Shown: positions 1 to 8,910 of the stretch, in pieces
Numbering within the stretch: the stretch's first letter is position 1
How the letters are laid out: every line of letters starts with the position of its first letter
Source: Streptomyces sedi
GTDB lineage: Bacteria > Actinomycetota > Actinomycetes > Streptomycetales > Streptomycetaceae
DNA length: 64,000 nt
Direction: 5' to 3'
Assembly: GCF_006335015.1 (NCBI RefSeq)
Contig: NZ_VDGT01000022.1
Span: 1-64,000, forward strand
Translations under genes and position numbers: made by a program
Notes under the pieces: generated by a model
The model's input: only the letters and a program-made list of their open reading frames with translations
The model's database searches: none
What the model was told of the DNA's origin: nothing

Positions 1-2170
1 CGCGCTCCACGCCGCGGTCGGCCCGCCGCAGCCGGCCCCCTCGGCCTTCGTCGCGCGCAGCGAGCACCCGAGCGGGCGCTCCGGTCAGGCGCACGCCCTC
101 CCGCGACGGCACGCCCGGCGGCGCCCGCGCCGCCCGCGCCGCCCGCGCGCGGCGCGGCTCCGCGCTCAGCGTCACCACCGCGCCCTCGGCCGTCTCGGCC
201 GCCGGGGCGAGCCCCAACTCGCGCAGCCGCAGCAGCAGCTGGTCGGGCGACAGCTCGGAGACCAGCACCGTGGGCGCCAGCCGCCGCAGCCGCAGCGGCT
301 CGCACCGCCGGTCGGCGAGCAGCTGCCCCAGCGCCGTCTCGTCCTCGGACCGCAGATAGCTGCCCGCCGCGCCGACCCGCAGCCGGCCGTGGCGTCTGGC
401 CACGTCGTCCACCAGGTAGTCCAGCGGCTGCGGCACGGGCGTGCGGGAGACCTCGGCGAGGAACGCGTGCAGCGCGTCCGTCGTCCAGCCGGCGTCCAGC
501 GCGCGGCGGATCGATCCGGGCGTGAACCGGTAGACCGTGGCGCCGCCCGTCGACTCCACGTCGGCGGCGAGCGCCATCGTCGCCCGCAGGTCCCTGCGGA
601 GCGGGCCGGGCGCCACCGCCGTCAGGTCGGCCTGGAGCAGCACCTGGTCGACCGGCTCGGGGAAGAGCGGCGCCAGCAGCTCGGCGGCCCTGGCCGGGCG
701 GGGCGGCGTCTCCAGCAGCGGCCTGGCGTAGGAGGCCAACGCGCCGCGCCCGGTGATGCCGAGCGCCTCGGCCTCGCCGAGGGCGGCCTCGGTCAGCCGG
801 TGCCTGGGCTCGGTCCCCAGCCGCCGGGGCCACTCCCAGTCCAGCCGGGCGCGCACCGCCGTCGGGTCGGCCGCGCCGCCGGGCGGCAGCGAGGCGAGCA
901 GGGTCAGCGCCCGGTGCCGCAGCGCCGCCACCGCGCCCCGGTCCAGGCCGCTGCCGAGCGCGGCGAGCAGCCGGCCCTTGCCGTCGCGGGTGCCGACGAG
1001 CGACGGCACCCGGGTGCCGGCCAGCCACGCCGTGGCCAGCCGCAGCCAGCGTTCGCCGGTGGGCGCGGTCAGCCAGTCGTCGTAGGCGGGGGTGGGGGCG
1101 TAACGTTCGTCGGCCTCGGAGTCGGAGGCCAACAGTCCGGCGACGTAGGCGAGTTCGAGCCAGAAGACCGCCTCGGGCTCGGGCACGTCCAGGATGACGG
1201 CGGCGCGTTTCAGCTCCCGCACGCCGAGGCCGCCGGCGCGCAGCACCGGTGGGCCCTCCACCTCCCAGGCCGTCAGCAGCTTCTCCAGCACGTCCAGCGC
1301 GCGCTGCGCCGCGCCCGCGGCCGTGGCGTCGACGAGGTCGGGCGCGTGTGCGGCGACCGCCGCCACCGCCGGCGGCTCGGGGCGCGGCTCGCGGTGCGCG
1401 CGCCCCCCGCGCAGGGTGAGCGCCACCTCCCGGGGCAGCACCACGGTGCCCGGCTGGGTGGGCATCAGCAGCCCGCGGTCGAGGAGCCAGCGCAGCGGCG
1501 CGCCGGCGCGCGCCGCCTCGGGGCCGCTGCCGAGGGTGCCGTAGGGCGGGCCCCAGGTCAGCCGGTCCAGGGTGGCGGCGGCGCCGTCCGGCGCCCCGGC
1601 GAGCAGCGCGGCCAGCCGCTCGCGGTCGCCGAAGAGCGCCGCGAGCGCGCCGATCGCGCTCACCGGGTCGTGGGTGGCGGGCAGTCCGCAGGCCGCCAGC
1701 AGCTGCTGGGTGCGGCTCGGCGCCATGCCGGCGGCGGCCTCCGCCAGCGTCGGCCCGAGCCCGGTGGCGCTCGGCCGGCCGGCGCTCGGCGCCAGCAACT
1801 CCTGCGCGGTGCGCACCAGTCGCAGCCCGTCGTCCCTGCCCCACAGCAGCGCCCGGGAGCGCAGCGTCGCCAGCGCCTCGGGCAGTCGTTCCCCGCCGCC
1901 CGGCAGCAGGCGTTCGAGCGCGCGTGGTGAACAGGGGCGCTCGGCGATGGCCAGCGCTTCCGCCGTCTGGAGGGTGAAGGTGTCCAGATGCTCCAGGGCG
2001 CGCACCACGGAGGCCCGCGCGCCGGCGCGCGTGGCCAGTTGGGAGAGGTCGCCCGGCAGGGGCGACAGCAGGTCGGGGCGGGCGCGCAGCAGCTCGGACA
2101 GCTCCTCGTCGGAACGGGAGCGCAGTTCGTCGGCGAGGGTGCGCGGGCTGTCGGTGGAACCGCTGGTCAT
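1..2170 (-). CDS. Helicase-associated (XPB/Ssl2-like C-terminal) domain protein, 3' part outside window
   Basis: This reading frame starts at ATG 2170 and is still open at base 1, so about 723 residues of the N-terminal part are seen and the C-terminus is missing. It is Ala/Leu/Arg-rich and starts MTSGSTDSPRTLADELRS. A central stretch reading DQVLLQADLTAVAPGPL is typical of the actinobacterial helicase-associated family (Pfam Helicase_C_3 type), whose members resemble the accessory part of XPB helicases. No Walker motifs are seen in this part. A low-complexity Gly/Ala/Arg linker lies near base 120-170. A TACGGT -10 box ends 7 nt before the ATG, so the mRNA is probably leaderless. It is divergent from the regulator at 2360. 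The exact role is not known to me; a DNA-binding or repair role is inferred from the family. Confidence 0.75.
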   Translation of the reverse strand, partial: MTSGSTDSPRTLADELRSRSDEELSELLRARPDLLSPLPGDLSQLATRAGARASVVRALEHLDTFTLQTAEALAIAERPCSPRALERLLPGGGERLPEALATLRSRALLWGRDDGLRLVRTAQELLAPSAGRPSATGLGPTLAEAAAGMAPSRTQQLLAACGLPATHDPVSAIGALAALFGDRERLAALLAGAPDGAAATLDRLTWGPPYGTLGSGPEAARAGAPLRWLLDRGLLMPTQPGTVVLPREVALTLRGGRAHREPRPEPPAVAAVAAHAPDLVDATAAGAAQRALDVLEKLLTAWEVEGPPVLRAGGLGVRELKRAAVILDVPEPEAVFWLELAYVAGLLASDSEADERYAPTPAYDDWLTAPTGERWLRLATAWLAGTRVPSLVGTRDGKGRLLAALGSGLDRGAVAALRHRALTLLASLPPGGAADPTAVRARLDWEWPRRLGTEPRHRLTEAALGEAEALGITGRGALASYARPLLETPPRPARAAELLAPLFPEPVDQVLLQADLTAVAPGPLRRDLRATMALAADVESTGGATVYRFTPGSIRRALDAGWTTDALHAFLAEVSRTPVPQPLDYLVDDVARRHGRLRVGAAGSYLRSEDETALGQLLADRRCEPLRLRRLAPTVLVSELSPDQLLLRLRELGLAPAAETAEGAVVTLSAEPRRARAARAARAPPGVPSREGVRLTGAPARVLAARDEGRGGRLRRADRGVER

Positions 2171-2177
2171 CCTGCCA

Positions 2178-2183
2178 ACCGTA
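2178..2183 (-). promoter_or_regulatory. -10 box for leaderless helicase-associated gene
   Basis: On the minus strand the hexamer TACGGT fits the actinobacterial TANNNT -10 consensus. It ends 7 nt before ATG 2170, the spacing expected when transcription starts at the start codon. The rest of 2171-2359 holds the start region of the divergent regulator and no other gene. Confidence 0.5.
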
Positions 2184-2359
2184 GCGGCAGTCGGTGTCAG
2201 GTGACATGGCCAGGGAAGTTCAGCGCGTCGGATGAACCGTTTCTGTGGGACGACTGCCCCGGGGCAACCGTGCCATAAGGCCCCTTCCCGGCGAGTGGAC
2301 TGCCGAGGTCGGAGCGCGGCAGACTCGGGAAACCAGTCAACGGAAGGACCTGATCCACG

Positions 2360-3214
2360 ATGCCGCCGAGGGAGAACCCAACCGCCCGACAGGCCCGACT
2401 TGGCGCCGAGTTGCGCAAGTTGCGGGTGGCGGCGGGGCATACCGCGCGCGAGACGGCGGCGATGCTGGGCACGGACCAGGGGAAGATCAGCCACATAGAG
2501 TCCGGCCGCATCGGCGTCAGCGAGGAACGCATCCGGAAGCTGGCCGACTTCTACGGTTGCGTCGACGAGGCGCTGCTCGAAGCGCTCTGCGCGATCGCCA
2601 GGGAGCACCGTGGCCAATTCTGGTGGGACGAATATCGTGGCACCCTTGCCTCCCAGTATCTGGCGGTCGCCGAGCTGGAGCACCACGCCACCGCGATGCG
2701 CACCCTCCAGACCGTGACGGTGCCGGGGCTGCTCCAGACCGAGGACTACGCGCGGGCGCTCTTCAAGGGCGGGCTGCCCGAGCCCACCGAGGAGCAGATC
2801 GACGTCCGCGTGGCGCACCGGATGCGCCGCAAGGCGGTGCTGGACCGCGACGACCCGCCGGAGTTCTGCGCGTATCTGCACGAGGCGGCGCTGCACATGC
2901 GTTTCGGCGGGCGCAAGGTGGCGCGGCGTCAGCTGGAGACGCTGATGGAGGCGGCGGACTCGCCGCGAGTGACGGTGCGGGTCATCCCGTTCACCAACGA
3001 GGACTTCTACGAGGTGACCCAGCCGATGCTCTACATCCACGGGGTGGTGCCGCAGCTGGACACCGTGCTGGTGGACGGCCCGACCGGCGGTGGACTGCTG
3101 GGCGCGGACGAGGAGTTGGCGCACTACCGGGTCTTCTTCGGGCGCGCCACGGCGCGGTCCCTGGAGCCGGAGGAGTCGCGGCAGCTGATCCACCACATCG
3201 CCAGAATGCTCTGA
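2360..3214 (+). CDS. Scr1/DUF5753-family helix-turn-helix regulator (orphan)
   Basis: 284 residues. The N-terminal XRE helix-turn-helix (about residues 12-67) contains GTDQGKISHIESGRIGVSE. The rest matches the DUF5753 domain of Streptomyces Scr1/WhiJ-like regulators, seen in VPGLLQTEDYARAL near residue 125 and RVIPFTNEDFYEV near residue 215. The ATG at 2360 has GGAAGG about 11 nt upstream. Relatives usually sit beside a small DUF397 protein that acts as partner; none is found here, unlike the second copy at 27468. The gene converges on pstB with a strong hairpin between them. The target genes are unknown. Confidence 0.85.
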   Translation: MPPRENPTARQARLGAELRKLRVAAGHTARETAAMLGTDQGKISHIESGRIGVSEERIRKLADFYGCVDEALLEALCAIAREHRGQFWWDEYRGTLASQYLAVAELEHHATAMRTLQTVTVPGLLQTEDYARALFKGGLPEPTEEQIDVRVAHRMRRKAVLDRDDPPEFCAYLHEAALHMRFGGRKVARRQLETLMEAADSPRVTVRVIPFTNEDFYEVTQPMLYIHGVVPQLDTVLVDGPTGGGLLGADEELAHYRVFFGRATARSLEPEESRQLIHHIARML

Positions 3215-3246
3215 GCCGCGCCCACACCCCGCGTGGAAGACGTTTT

Positions 3247-3284
3247 CCCCGCGTGCCCGCCCCCGACGGGCCGGGCACGCGGGG
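3247..3284. terminator. Hairpin terminator between converging genes
   Basis: A perfect 13-bp inverted repeat (CCCCGCGTGCCCG / CGGGCACGCGGGG) encloses a 12-nt loop. It lies between the stop of the regulator at 3214 and the stop of pstB at 3294, so it can end transcription from both sides. No U-tract follows, as is usual in Streptomyces. Confidence 0.7.
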
Positions 3285-3293
3285 CGCGTCGCG

Positions 3294-4073
3294 TCAGCCG
3301 AAGCGGCCGGAGACGTAGTCCTCGGTCGCCTTGTTGCTCGGCGTGGAGAAGATCCTGGTCGTCTCGTCCATCTCCACGAGGCCGCCGGGCTCGCCGATCG
3401 ACTTCAGGTTGAAGAAGCCCGTCACGTCGCTGACCCGCGCCGCCTGCTGCATGTTGTGGGTCACGATGACGATCGTGTACTCCTCCTTCAGCTCCAGCAT
3501 CAGGTCCTCGATCGCCTGCGTGGAGATCGGGTCCAGCGCCGAGCAGGGCTCGTCCATCAGCAGCACGTCCGGCTGGACAGCGACGGCGCGCGCGATGCAC
3601 AGCCGCTGCTGCTGGCCGCCGGAGAGCCCCGAACCGGGGCGCTTCAGCCGGTCCTTGACCTCGTCCCAGAGGTTGGCCGACCGCAGGGAACGCTCCACCA
3701 GCGCGTCCATCTCGGCGCGCTTCATCCGCTTGTTGTTGAGCCGCACCCCGGCCACCACGTTGTCGTAGATCGACATCGTGGGGAACGGGTTGGGCCGCTG
3801 GAAGACCATCCCGATGTGCCGGCGGACCGCGACCGGGTCGACCTGCGCGCCGTAGAGGTCGTTGCCGTCCATCAGTACCTTGCCCTCGACCCTGGCCTTC
3901 GGCACCAGCTCGTGCATCCGGTTCAGGGTGCGCAGGAACGTGGACTTGCCGCAGCCCGAGGGCCCGATCAGGGCGGTCACCGAGCGCGGTTCTATCGTCA
4001 TCGAGACGCCCTGCACGGCCAGGAACTTGTCGTAGTAGATGTCGAGATCCTTGACCTCGATGCGCTTGGCCAC
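3294..4073 (-). CDS. pstB: Phosphate ABC transporter ATP-binding protein PstB
   Basis: 259 residues from GTG 4073, close to the usual length of about 258. It is the cytoplasmic ATPase that drives high-affinity phosphate uptake with PstA and PstC. Visible motifs are Walker A GPSGCGKST, the signature LSGGQQQR, Walker B VLLMDEP and the switch His in IVIVTHNM. A longer frame from TTG 4121 exists, but GTG 4073 is preferred because GAGGAAG precedes it and the protein then begins at the conserved AKRIEV. It is the last gene of pstS-pstC-pstA-pstB. Confidence 0.95.
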   Translation of the reverse strand: MAKRIEVKDLDIYYDKFLAVQGVSMTIEPRSVTALIGPSGCGKSTFLRTLNRMHELVPKARVEGKVLMDGNDLYGAQVDPVAVRRHIGMVFQRPNPFPTMSIYDNVVAGVRLNNKRMKRAEMDALVERSLRSANLWDEVKDRLKRPGSGLSGGQQQRLCIARAVAVQPDVLLMDEPCSALDPISTQAIEDLMLELKEEYTIVIVTHNMQQAARVSDVTGFFNLKSIGEPGGLVEMDETTRIFSTPSNKATEDYVSGRFG

Positions 4074-4134
4074 TGTGCTTCGCTTCCTCTTCGTGTCCGG
4101 TGTGGACTGGTGTGAACCCAACTCCCGGCGGCCG

Positions 4135-5232
4135 TCAGGCGCGGGTCTTCGGGGCGAACAGGCGGGAGATCAGGCGCGCCAGCAGGTTGAGCGCCATCAC
4201 GACGAGGATCAGCGTGAACGCCGCCGCCCACGCCCGGTCCAGGAACGGCTCCGGGGGGATGCCCGGCGTCGCGTACTGGTTGTAGGAGAAGACCGAGAGG
4301 GTCGCCATCCGGTCGTCGAAGGGGTTGAAGTTGTCGCTCGACGTGATGCCGACGGTGACCAGCAGCGGGGCCGTCTCGCCGATCACGCGGGCGATGGCCA
4401 GCGTCACGCCGGTCGCGATGCCGGCGAGCGCGGTGGGCAGCACCACCTTCAGGACCGTGCGCCACTTCGGCACGGCCAGCGCCATCGACGCCTCGCGCAG
4501 CTCGTTCGGCACCAGCTTCAGCATCTCCTCGGTGGAGCGCACCACCACGGGGATCATCAGCACGCTCAGCGCGACCGAGCCCATGATGCCCATCCGCACG
4601 CCGGCGCCGAAGAACAGCTCGAAGAGCGCGTAGGCGAAGAGGCCGGCCACGATGGAGGGGATGCCGGTCATCACGTCGACGAAGAAGGTGATGTAGCGGG
4701 CCAGCGCGCCGCGCCCGTACTCCACCAGGTAGATCGCGGTCAGCAGGCCGATCGGCACGGAGATCAGCGCCGCGAGCCCGGTGACGATCAACGTGCCCAT
4801 CAACGCGTGGTGCGCGCCGCCGCCCTCACCGACGACGCCGCGCATGGAGTTGTTGAAGAAGTCGGCGTCGAACCGTTCGAGGCCGCGGGAGAGCACCGCG
4901 CCGAGCACCGAGACCAGCGGCAGCAGCGCCACCAGGAAGGCGCCGGTCACGATCGCGGTGACCAGCCGGTCGTGCGCCTTGCGCGGGCCCTCGACGGAGC
5001 GCGACCAGCCGCATATGACCACGGTGTAGCCGACCGCGGCTATCAGCCCGGCGACCACCGGGTTCAGGTCGGCCCCCAGGTACAGGGCCAGGCCCAGTGC
5101 CGTCCACAGCAGCAGCGCGAGGGGCGCCGCCCGGCGGGGCAGCGAACCGTGGGTGAGCGCGGGGCGCTCCAGCACCACGGGCGGCTCGCCGGGCTCGGGC
5201 GCCTTGTCGAGGGAGGGGGGTGATGTGCTCAT
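4135..5232 (-). CDS. pstA: Phosphate ABC transporter permease PstA
   Basis: 365 residues, one of the two membrane subunits of the PstSCAB importer. About 60 N-terminal residues, including a Pro-rich start, precede the permease core. Several hydrophobic helices follow, with the inner-membrane EAA-like loop around ELREASMALAVPKWRTVLKV, where the PstB ATPase docks, and the conserved ARVIGETAPLL. Its ATG shares one base with the pstC stop (TGATG), so translation is probably coupled. Expression should follow the PHO-type control seen at pstS. Confidence 0.93.
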   Translation of the reverse strand: MSTSPPSLDKAPEPGEPPVVLERPALTHGSLPRRAAPLALLLWTALGLALYLGADLNPVVAGLIAAVGYTVVICGWSRSVEGPRKAHDRLVTAIVTGAFLVALLPLVSVLGAVLSRGLERFDADFFNNSMRGVVGEGGGAHHALMGTLIVTGLAALISVPIGLLTAIYLVEYGRGALARYITFFVDVMTGIPSIVAGLFAYALFELFFGAGVRMGIMGSVALSVLMIPVVVRSTEEMLKLVPNELREASMALAVPKWRTVLKVVLPTALAGIATGVTLAIARVIGETAPLLVTVGITSSDNFNPFDDRMATLSVFSYNQYATPGIPPEPFLDRAWAAAFTLILVVMALNLLARLISRLFAPKTRA

Positions 5233-6215
5233 CAGTTGGCTCCCGAGAAGTCACGGCGGCGGTTGATCACCGCGCGGGCCGCCATGTTGACCAGCAGGGT
5301 GACGGCGAAGAGGACCAGGCCGGAGGCGATCAGGATGTTGATGTCCAGCCCTGAGGACTCGGGGAAGTCCAGCGCGATGTTGGCGGCGATGGTGGAGGGG
5401 TTCCCGTTGCTGATCATGTTGAAGGTGATCCCGCCCGAGGGGGAGAGCACGATCGCGACGGCCATCGTCTCGCCCAGCGCGCGGCCGAGGCCCAGCATGG
5501 AACCGCCGATGATGCTGGAGCGGCCGAACGGCAGCACCGACATCCGGATCATCTCCCAGCGGGTGGCGCCCAGCGCCAGCGACGCCTCCTCGTGGAGCCG
5601 GGGCGTCTGGAGGAACGCCTCCCTGATCACGGCCGTGGTGATCGGCAGGATCATCACCGCCAGCACGATCGACGCCACCAGCATGGTGCGTCCCGTGGTG
5701 GAGGCCGGGCCCTCGAAGAGGGGGATGAAGCCCAGGTTGTCCTCAAGCCAGCGGGTCGGCTCCACCGTCAGCGGCGCCAGCTCGGACAGGCCCCACAGGC
5801 CGAAGATGATGCTGGGCACGGCGGCCAGCAGGTCGATCACATAGCCGAGCGCCGTCGCCAGCCGGCGCGGCGCGTAGTGCGTGATGAACAGCGCGATCGC
5901 CACCGCCAGTGGCGCGGCGATCAGCAGCGCGAAGAACGCCGCCAGCAGCGTGCCGAAGAGCAGCGGCCAGATGTAGAGGACGATGCCGTCCCCGCCCGGC
6001 ACCTCCTCGGGGTCGGCCCACAGCGCGGGCCACGCCTCCACCACCAGGAACGCGGCGACCCCGGCCAGGATGACCAGGATCAGCACGCCGGCCCCCGTGG
6101 CGGCGGAGGAGAACAGCTTGTCCCCCAGCCGGCTCACCGGCTTGTCGAACAGCGGCGCCCCCGGCGGTGGTGGGGGCTGGTTCTCGGGGTGCCTCAGCTC
6201 GGTGCTCGATGACAC
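5232..6215 (-). CDS. pstC: Phosphate ABC transporter permease PstC
   Basis: 327 residues if started at GTG 6215, which has AAGGGA a few bases upstream. A longer start (GTG 6263) is possible but has no clear ribosome site. It is the partner permease of PstA: six or so membrane helices, the EAA-loop LHEEASLALGATRWEMIRM and the family motif LGRALGETMAVAIVL. The start follows pstS by 118 nt; this gap may hold a processing or attenuation signal that lowers permease expression relative to PstS, but none was identified. Confidence 0.92.
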   Translation of the reverse strand: MSSSTELRHPENQPPPPPGAPLFDKPVSRLGDKLFSSAATGAGVLILVILAGVAAFLVVEAWPALWADPEEVPGGDGIVLYIWPLLFGTLLAAFFALLIAAPLAVAIALFITHYAPRRLATALGYVIDLLAAVPSIIFGLWGLSELAPLTVEPTRWLEDNLGFIPLFEGPASTTGRTMLVASIVLAVMILPITTAVIREAFLQTPRLHEEASLALGATRWEMIRMSVLPFGRSSIIGGSMLGLGRALGETMAVAIVLSPSGGITFNMISNGNPSTIAANIALDFPESSGLDINILIASGLVLFAVTLLVNMAARAVINRRRDFSGAN

Positions 6216-6333
6216 TCTTCGTTCCCTTTCTCGGCTGGAGTCCGAACGGGCCGTGGCCACCACGGGACGGCGGCCACCCGTGGGCGGGCGACCGCGTCCC
6301 GTGATGGCCGCCCGCGCCTGGCGGTTCGGACCG

Positions 6334-7446
6334 TCAGCCGGCCGCGATCGCGTCGATGGCGGGCTGGAGCTCCTGCCGGAGGGTGTCGGAGATCGGCGCC
6401 GAGCCCGCGGCCTCGGCGGCGGCGGCCTGGCCCTCCTCGCTGATCACGTAGGAGAGGTACGCCTTCACCAGCTCGGCCTTGGCCGCGTCGTCGTAGGTGG
6501 CGCAGGCCATCGCGTAGGACACGAGGACGATCGGGTAGGTGCCGGCCTCGGTGGTGTCGCGCGCCAGCTCGTAGGCGAAGTCGTACTCGCCGCGGCCCTC
6601 AAGGCGCTCGGAGACCTCGAGGACGTTGGCCGCGGCCTCCGGCGAGTAGGAGACGAACTCCTCGCCGACGCCCACGTTGACCGTGGACAGGTCGCCGACC
6701 TGGCTGGCGTCCGCGTAGCCGATGGTGCCGTCGCCGCCGGAGACGGCCTGGACGACGCCGGAGGTGCCCTGGGCGGCCTCGCCGCCGGAGACCGGCCACT
6801 CGTCGCTGGCCTCGTGCGGCCAGGCGTCGGGGGCGACGGCGAGCAGGTACTCGACGAAGTTCTCGGTGGTGCCGGAGGCGTCGGACCGGTTGACCGGGGT
6901 GATCGCCGTGTCGGGCAGCTCCACGTCCGGGTTGTCGGCGGCGATGGCCTCGTCGTTCCAGGTGGTGATCTCCTGGTTGAAGATGCCGGCGATGGTGGCG
7001 GGCTGGAGGTTCAGCTCGTCCACGCCCTCGACGTTGAACGCCAGCGCGATCGGGGAGACGTAGACCGGGACCTCGATGACCTCGGTGCAGCGCTCCGTCG
7101 CGGTGGCCAGCTCGTCGTCGGCCAGCGCGGCGTCGGTGCCGCCGAAGTCGGTGCCGCCCGCGATGAACTGCTCACGGCCACCGCCGGAGCCGACCGGGTC
7201 GTAGTTGACGGTGGTGTCCGGGTTGGCGGCCAGGAAGCCGGCCTGCCACGCCTGCTGGGCGGCGGCCTGGGAGCTGGCGCCGGCGCCGGAGATGGTGCCT
7301 GACAGGTCGGAGCCGCCCTCGCTGCCCCCGGAACTGCCGCCGGCGCCGTTGCCGTTGTCGCTCTCGTTGTCACTGCTGCACGCCGTGACCAACGCCAGGG
7401 CGGACACCGCGGCTATCGCGGCGAGACGAGCGCGCGTCTTGCGCAT
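6334..7446 (-). CDS. pstS: Phosphate-binding lipoprotein PstS
   Basis: 370 residues. The signal peptide ends in a lipobox (ALVTAC, Cys at about residue 23), followed by a Ser/Gly/Asn-rich linker, so the mature protein is anchored outside the membrane and captures inorganic phosphate. The binding domain shows the family motifs SGAGASSQAAAQQAW, YDPVGSGGGREQFIAG and VNRSDASGTTENFVEYL; the last carries the Arg/Asp/Ser/Thr residues that bind phosphate in this family. The ATG at 7446 has AGGAG upstream. It is the first gene of the pst operon. Confidence 0.95.
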   Translation of the reverse strand: MRKTRARLAAIAAVSALALVTACSSDNESDNGNGAGGSSGGSEGGSDLSGTISGAGASSQAAAQQAWQAGFLAANPDTTVNYDPVGSGGGREQFIAGGTDFGGTDAALADDELATATERCTEVIEVPVYVSPIALAFNVEGVDELNLQPATIAGIFNQEITTWNDEAIAADNPDVELPDTAITPVNRSDASGTTENFVEYLLAVAPDAWPHEASDEWPVSGGEAAQGTSGVVQAVSGGDGTIGYADASQVGDLSTVNVGVGEEFVSYSPEAAANVLEVSERLEGRGEYDFAYELARDTTEAGTYPIVLVSYAMACATYDDAAKAELVKAYLSYVISEEGQAAAAEAAGSAPISDTLRQELQPAIDAIAAG

Positions 7447-7519
7447 GACCTGCTCCTTGTTCCTGACCGGCCCCGTGGCCGGGATGTGGAGATGACGTCT
7501 ATGACGTGTTTCGAGTCAG

Positions 7520-7563
7520 AACGTAGGAGCGGCCAGCGAAGCAGTGAGGGCCAGAAGGTGAAC
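7520..7563 (-). promoter_or_regulatory. pstS promoter with one PHO-box unit
   Basis: On the minus strand GTTCACCTTCT (7563-7553) matches the 11-bp PHO direct-repeat unit of Streptomyces PhoP; the next 11 bp (GGCCCTCACTG) match poorly and would cover the -35 region. TACGTT at 7525-7520 is a good -10 and lies 16 nt from the end of the second unit. The leader to ATG 7446 would be about 65 nt. No gene is seen in the rest of 7447-7705. Confidence 0.5.
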
Positions 7564-7705
7564 AGAAAGATAGGTTCGGCAGAACCGGGCGTTTCACAAA
7601 AAGAGTTGGAATCGTTAAGGAGCAAGCCTGGCGATCGCGACCGGGATCGGCGGTGCCACGGGAGGTGCGGGACGCCCCGCCGACCGCCGTATTCCCGGGG
7701 GAAAC

Positions 7706-8539
7706 TCAGCCCGCCGGCGGCACCAGCCGGTAGCCGACGCCGCGCACCGTCTGGATGATCTCCGGGTGGTGCGGGTCGTCACCGAGCCGCTCCCGGAGTC
7801 GCCGAATGTGAACGGTGATGGTGTTCGAGCGCCGTGCGCCCTCGCCCCACAACTCCGTCCTGATCTGATCGCGCGTGATCACCTTTTCGGCGTGCAGCAT
7901 CAGCAAGTGAAGCAGCTGGAACTCGCGCAGCGGCAACCGGGCCGTCGAGACGCCGTGCATCCGCACCTCGTAGGTGCTCGGGTCGAGCGTCAGCGGCCCG
8001 CAGACCAGCGGCTGGTCCCAGCCCCTGTGGCCCCGGTCGGCCAGGCTGAGCAGCTGCGCGACCTCGCGCGGGCGATAGGGGCGCGCGACACAGGCGCTCG
8101 CGCCGGCGGCCAGCGCGGGCGCGACCTGGGCGGTGTCCTCCGGGCCCACGCCCAGCACCACGGGGATCGACAGCCGCCGCCGCACCAGCCGCAGCACGGT
8201 TGCCCCGTCGATCAGCGGCAGGTCGGCCGAGACCAGCAGCACGTCGGGCTTGCGCAGCCCCGCCTCCAGCAGCGCGGCGGCCCCGTCGGCGCAGTGGACC
8301 ACCGACACCTGGTACTTGGCCAGCTGCGTGGTCAGACCCTGCCGGATGCGCTCGTCCGCGTCGGCCAGCAGCACCACCGGGTGCGTCCCCAGCGGTATCG
8401 GTGTCGGCCCCACCGGTTCCGCGGGCCGCTCGGCGCCGACGCCGGCGCCGGCGCCGAAGGCCGGGACGTCGTCCTCCGGACCATCAAACCCCGTGCCAGG
8501 CACGGCGGTTGCCCGAGTCGAACTCAACCAGGCGCCCAC
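7706..8539 (-). CDS. OmpR-family winged-helix regulator with atypical receiver domain
   Basis: 277 residues from GTG 8539, which has GGGAG 5 nt upstream; an open frame continues to ATG 8842 but lacks a ribosome site and is low-complexity. After a 50-residue Pro/Gly linker comes a receiver-like domain (about 55-165) and then a winged helix (about 185-275) with TRDQIRTELWGEGARRSNTI. The acidic pair is kept (ADADE), but the phospho-acceptor position in SADLPLIDG is Ser (about residue 104), and the usual conserved Lys is Arg (RPY). This points to a regulator not switched by ordinary phosphorylation. It reads toward the pst operon, and a two-unit PHO box lies upstream. I do not recognise a named orthologue. 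Confidence 0.8.
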   Translation of the reverse strand: MGAWLSSTRATAVPGTGFDGPEDDVPAFGAGAGVGAERPAEPVGPTPIPLGTHPVVLLADADERIRQGLTTQLAKYQVSVVHCADGAAALLEAGLRKPDVLLVSADLPLIDGATVLRLVRRRLSIPVVLGVGPEDTAQVAPALAAGASACVARPYRPREVAQLLSLADRGHRGWDQPLVCGPLTLDPSTYEVRMHGVSTARLPLREFQLLHLLMLHAEKVITRDQIRTELWGEGARRSNTITVHIRRLRERLGDDPHHPEIIQTVRGVGYRLVPPAG

Positions 8540-8730
8540 GGGCTCTCCCTCGCTGTCGGTCTCGGCGGTGAAGGAACGGCCAGAGCTTGAGGTGGCCAGG
8601 CCGCGTCGCGCCACGGGAGCACAGCAGGGCACCGGCGGCCGTGCGCCCGGCTCCCGGGAGGCGTGAAAACGGTGTCCACGAGCGACGTTCACCATGTAAC
8701 GAGCTGTGGGTAGCGGGTTGTGCGGCGTTC

Positions 8731-8748
8731 GGTGAACCCGCGATGAAC
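8731..8748 (-). promoter_or_regulatory. PHO box (two 11-bp direct repeat units)
   Basis: On the minus strand GTTCATC (8748-8742), four bases, then GTTCACC (8737-8731) give two consensus PhoP units at the exact 11-bp period. They point toward the regulator that starts at 8539. No convincing -10 was found at the ideal distance; TTACAT at 8699-8694 is one candidate. A TAGCAT at 8837-8842 on the plus strand could serve the divergent gene at 8911. No other gene is seen in 8540-8910. Confidence 0.65.
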
Positions 8749-8910
8749 AACGGCGTTCTCTCAGGTTCCGGCCCCCTCCGCCCGCCGGCGGGCCGCCGCC
8801 CCGCGCGTGCCGGCCCCATCGGGGGGCGCGCGTCAGTAGCATCAGGTGGGTACGTGGGGGGTGTTGGGGACCGGGAGCGGTCCGGGCAGGGCGAGCGCAG
8901 GGGCGATGCC

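Noticed and set aside
389..1930. Long plus-strand open frame of over 500 codons
   Set aside because: It is the antisense shadow of the helicase-associated gene; the protein is Arg/Gly/Gln-rich with no recognisable fold, and codon GC3 favours the minus strand.
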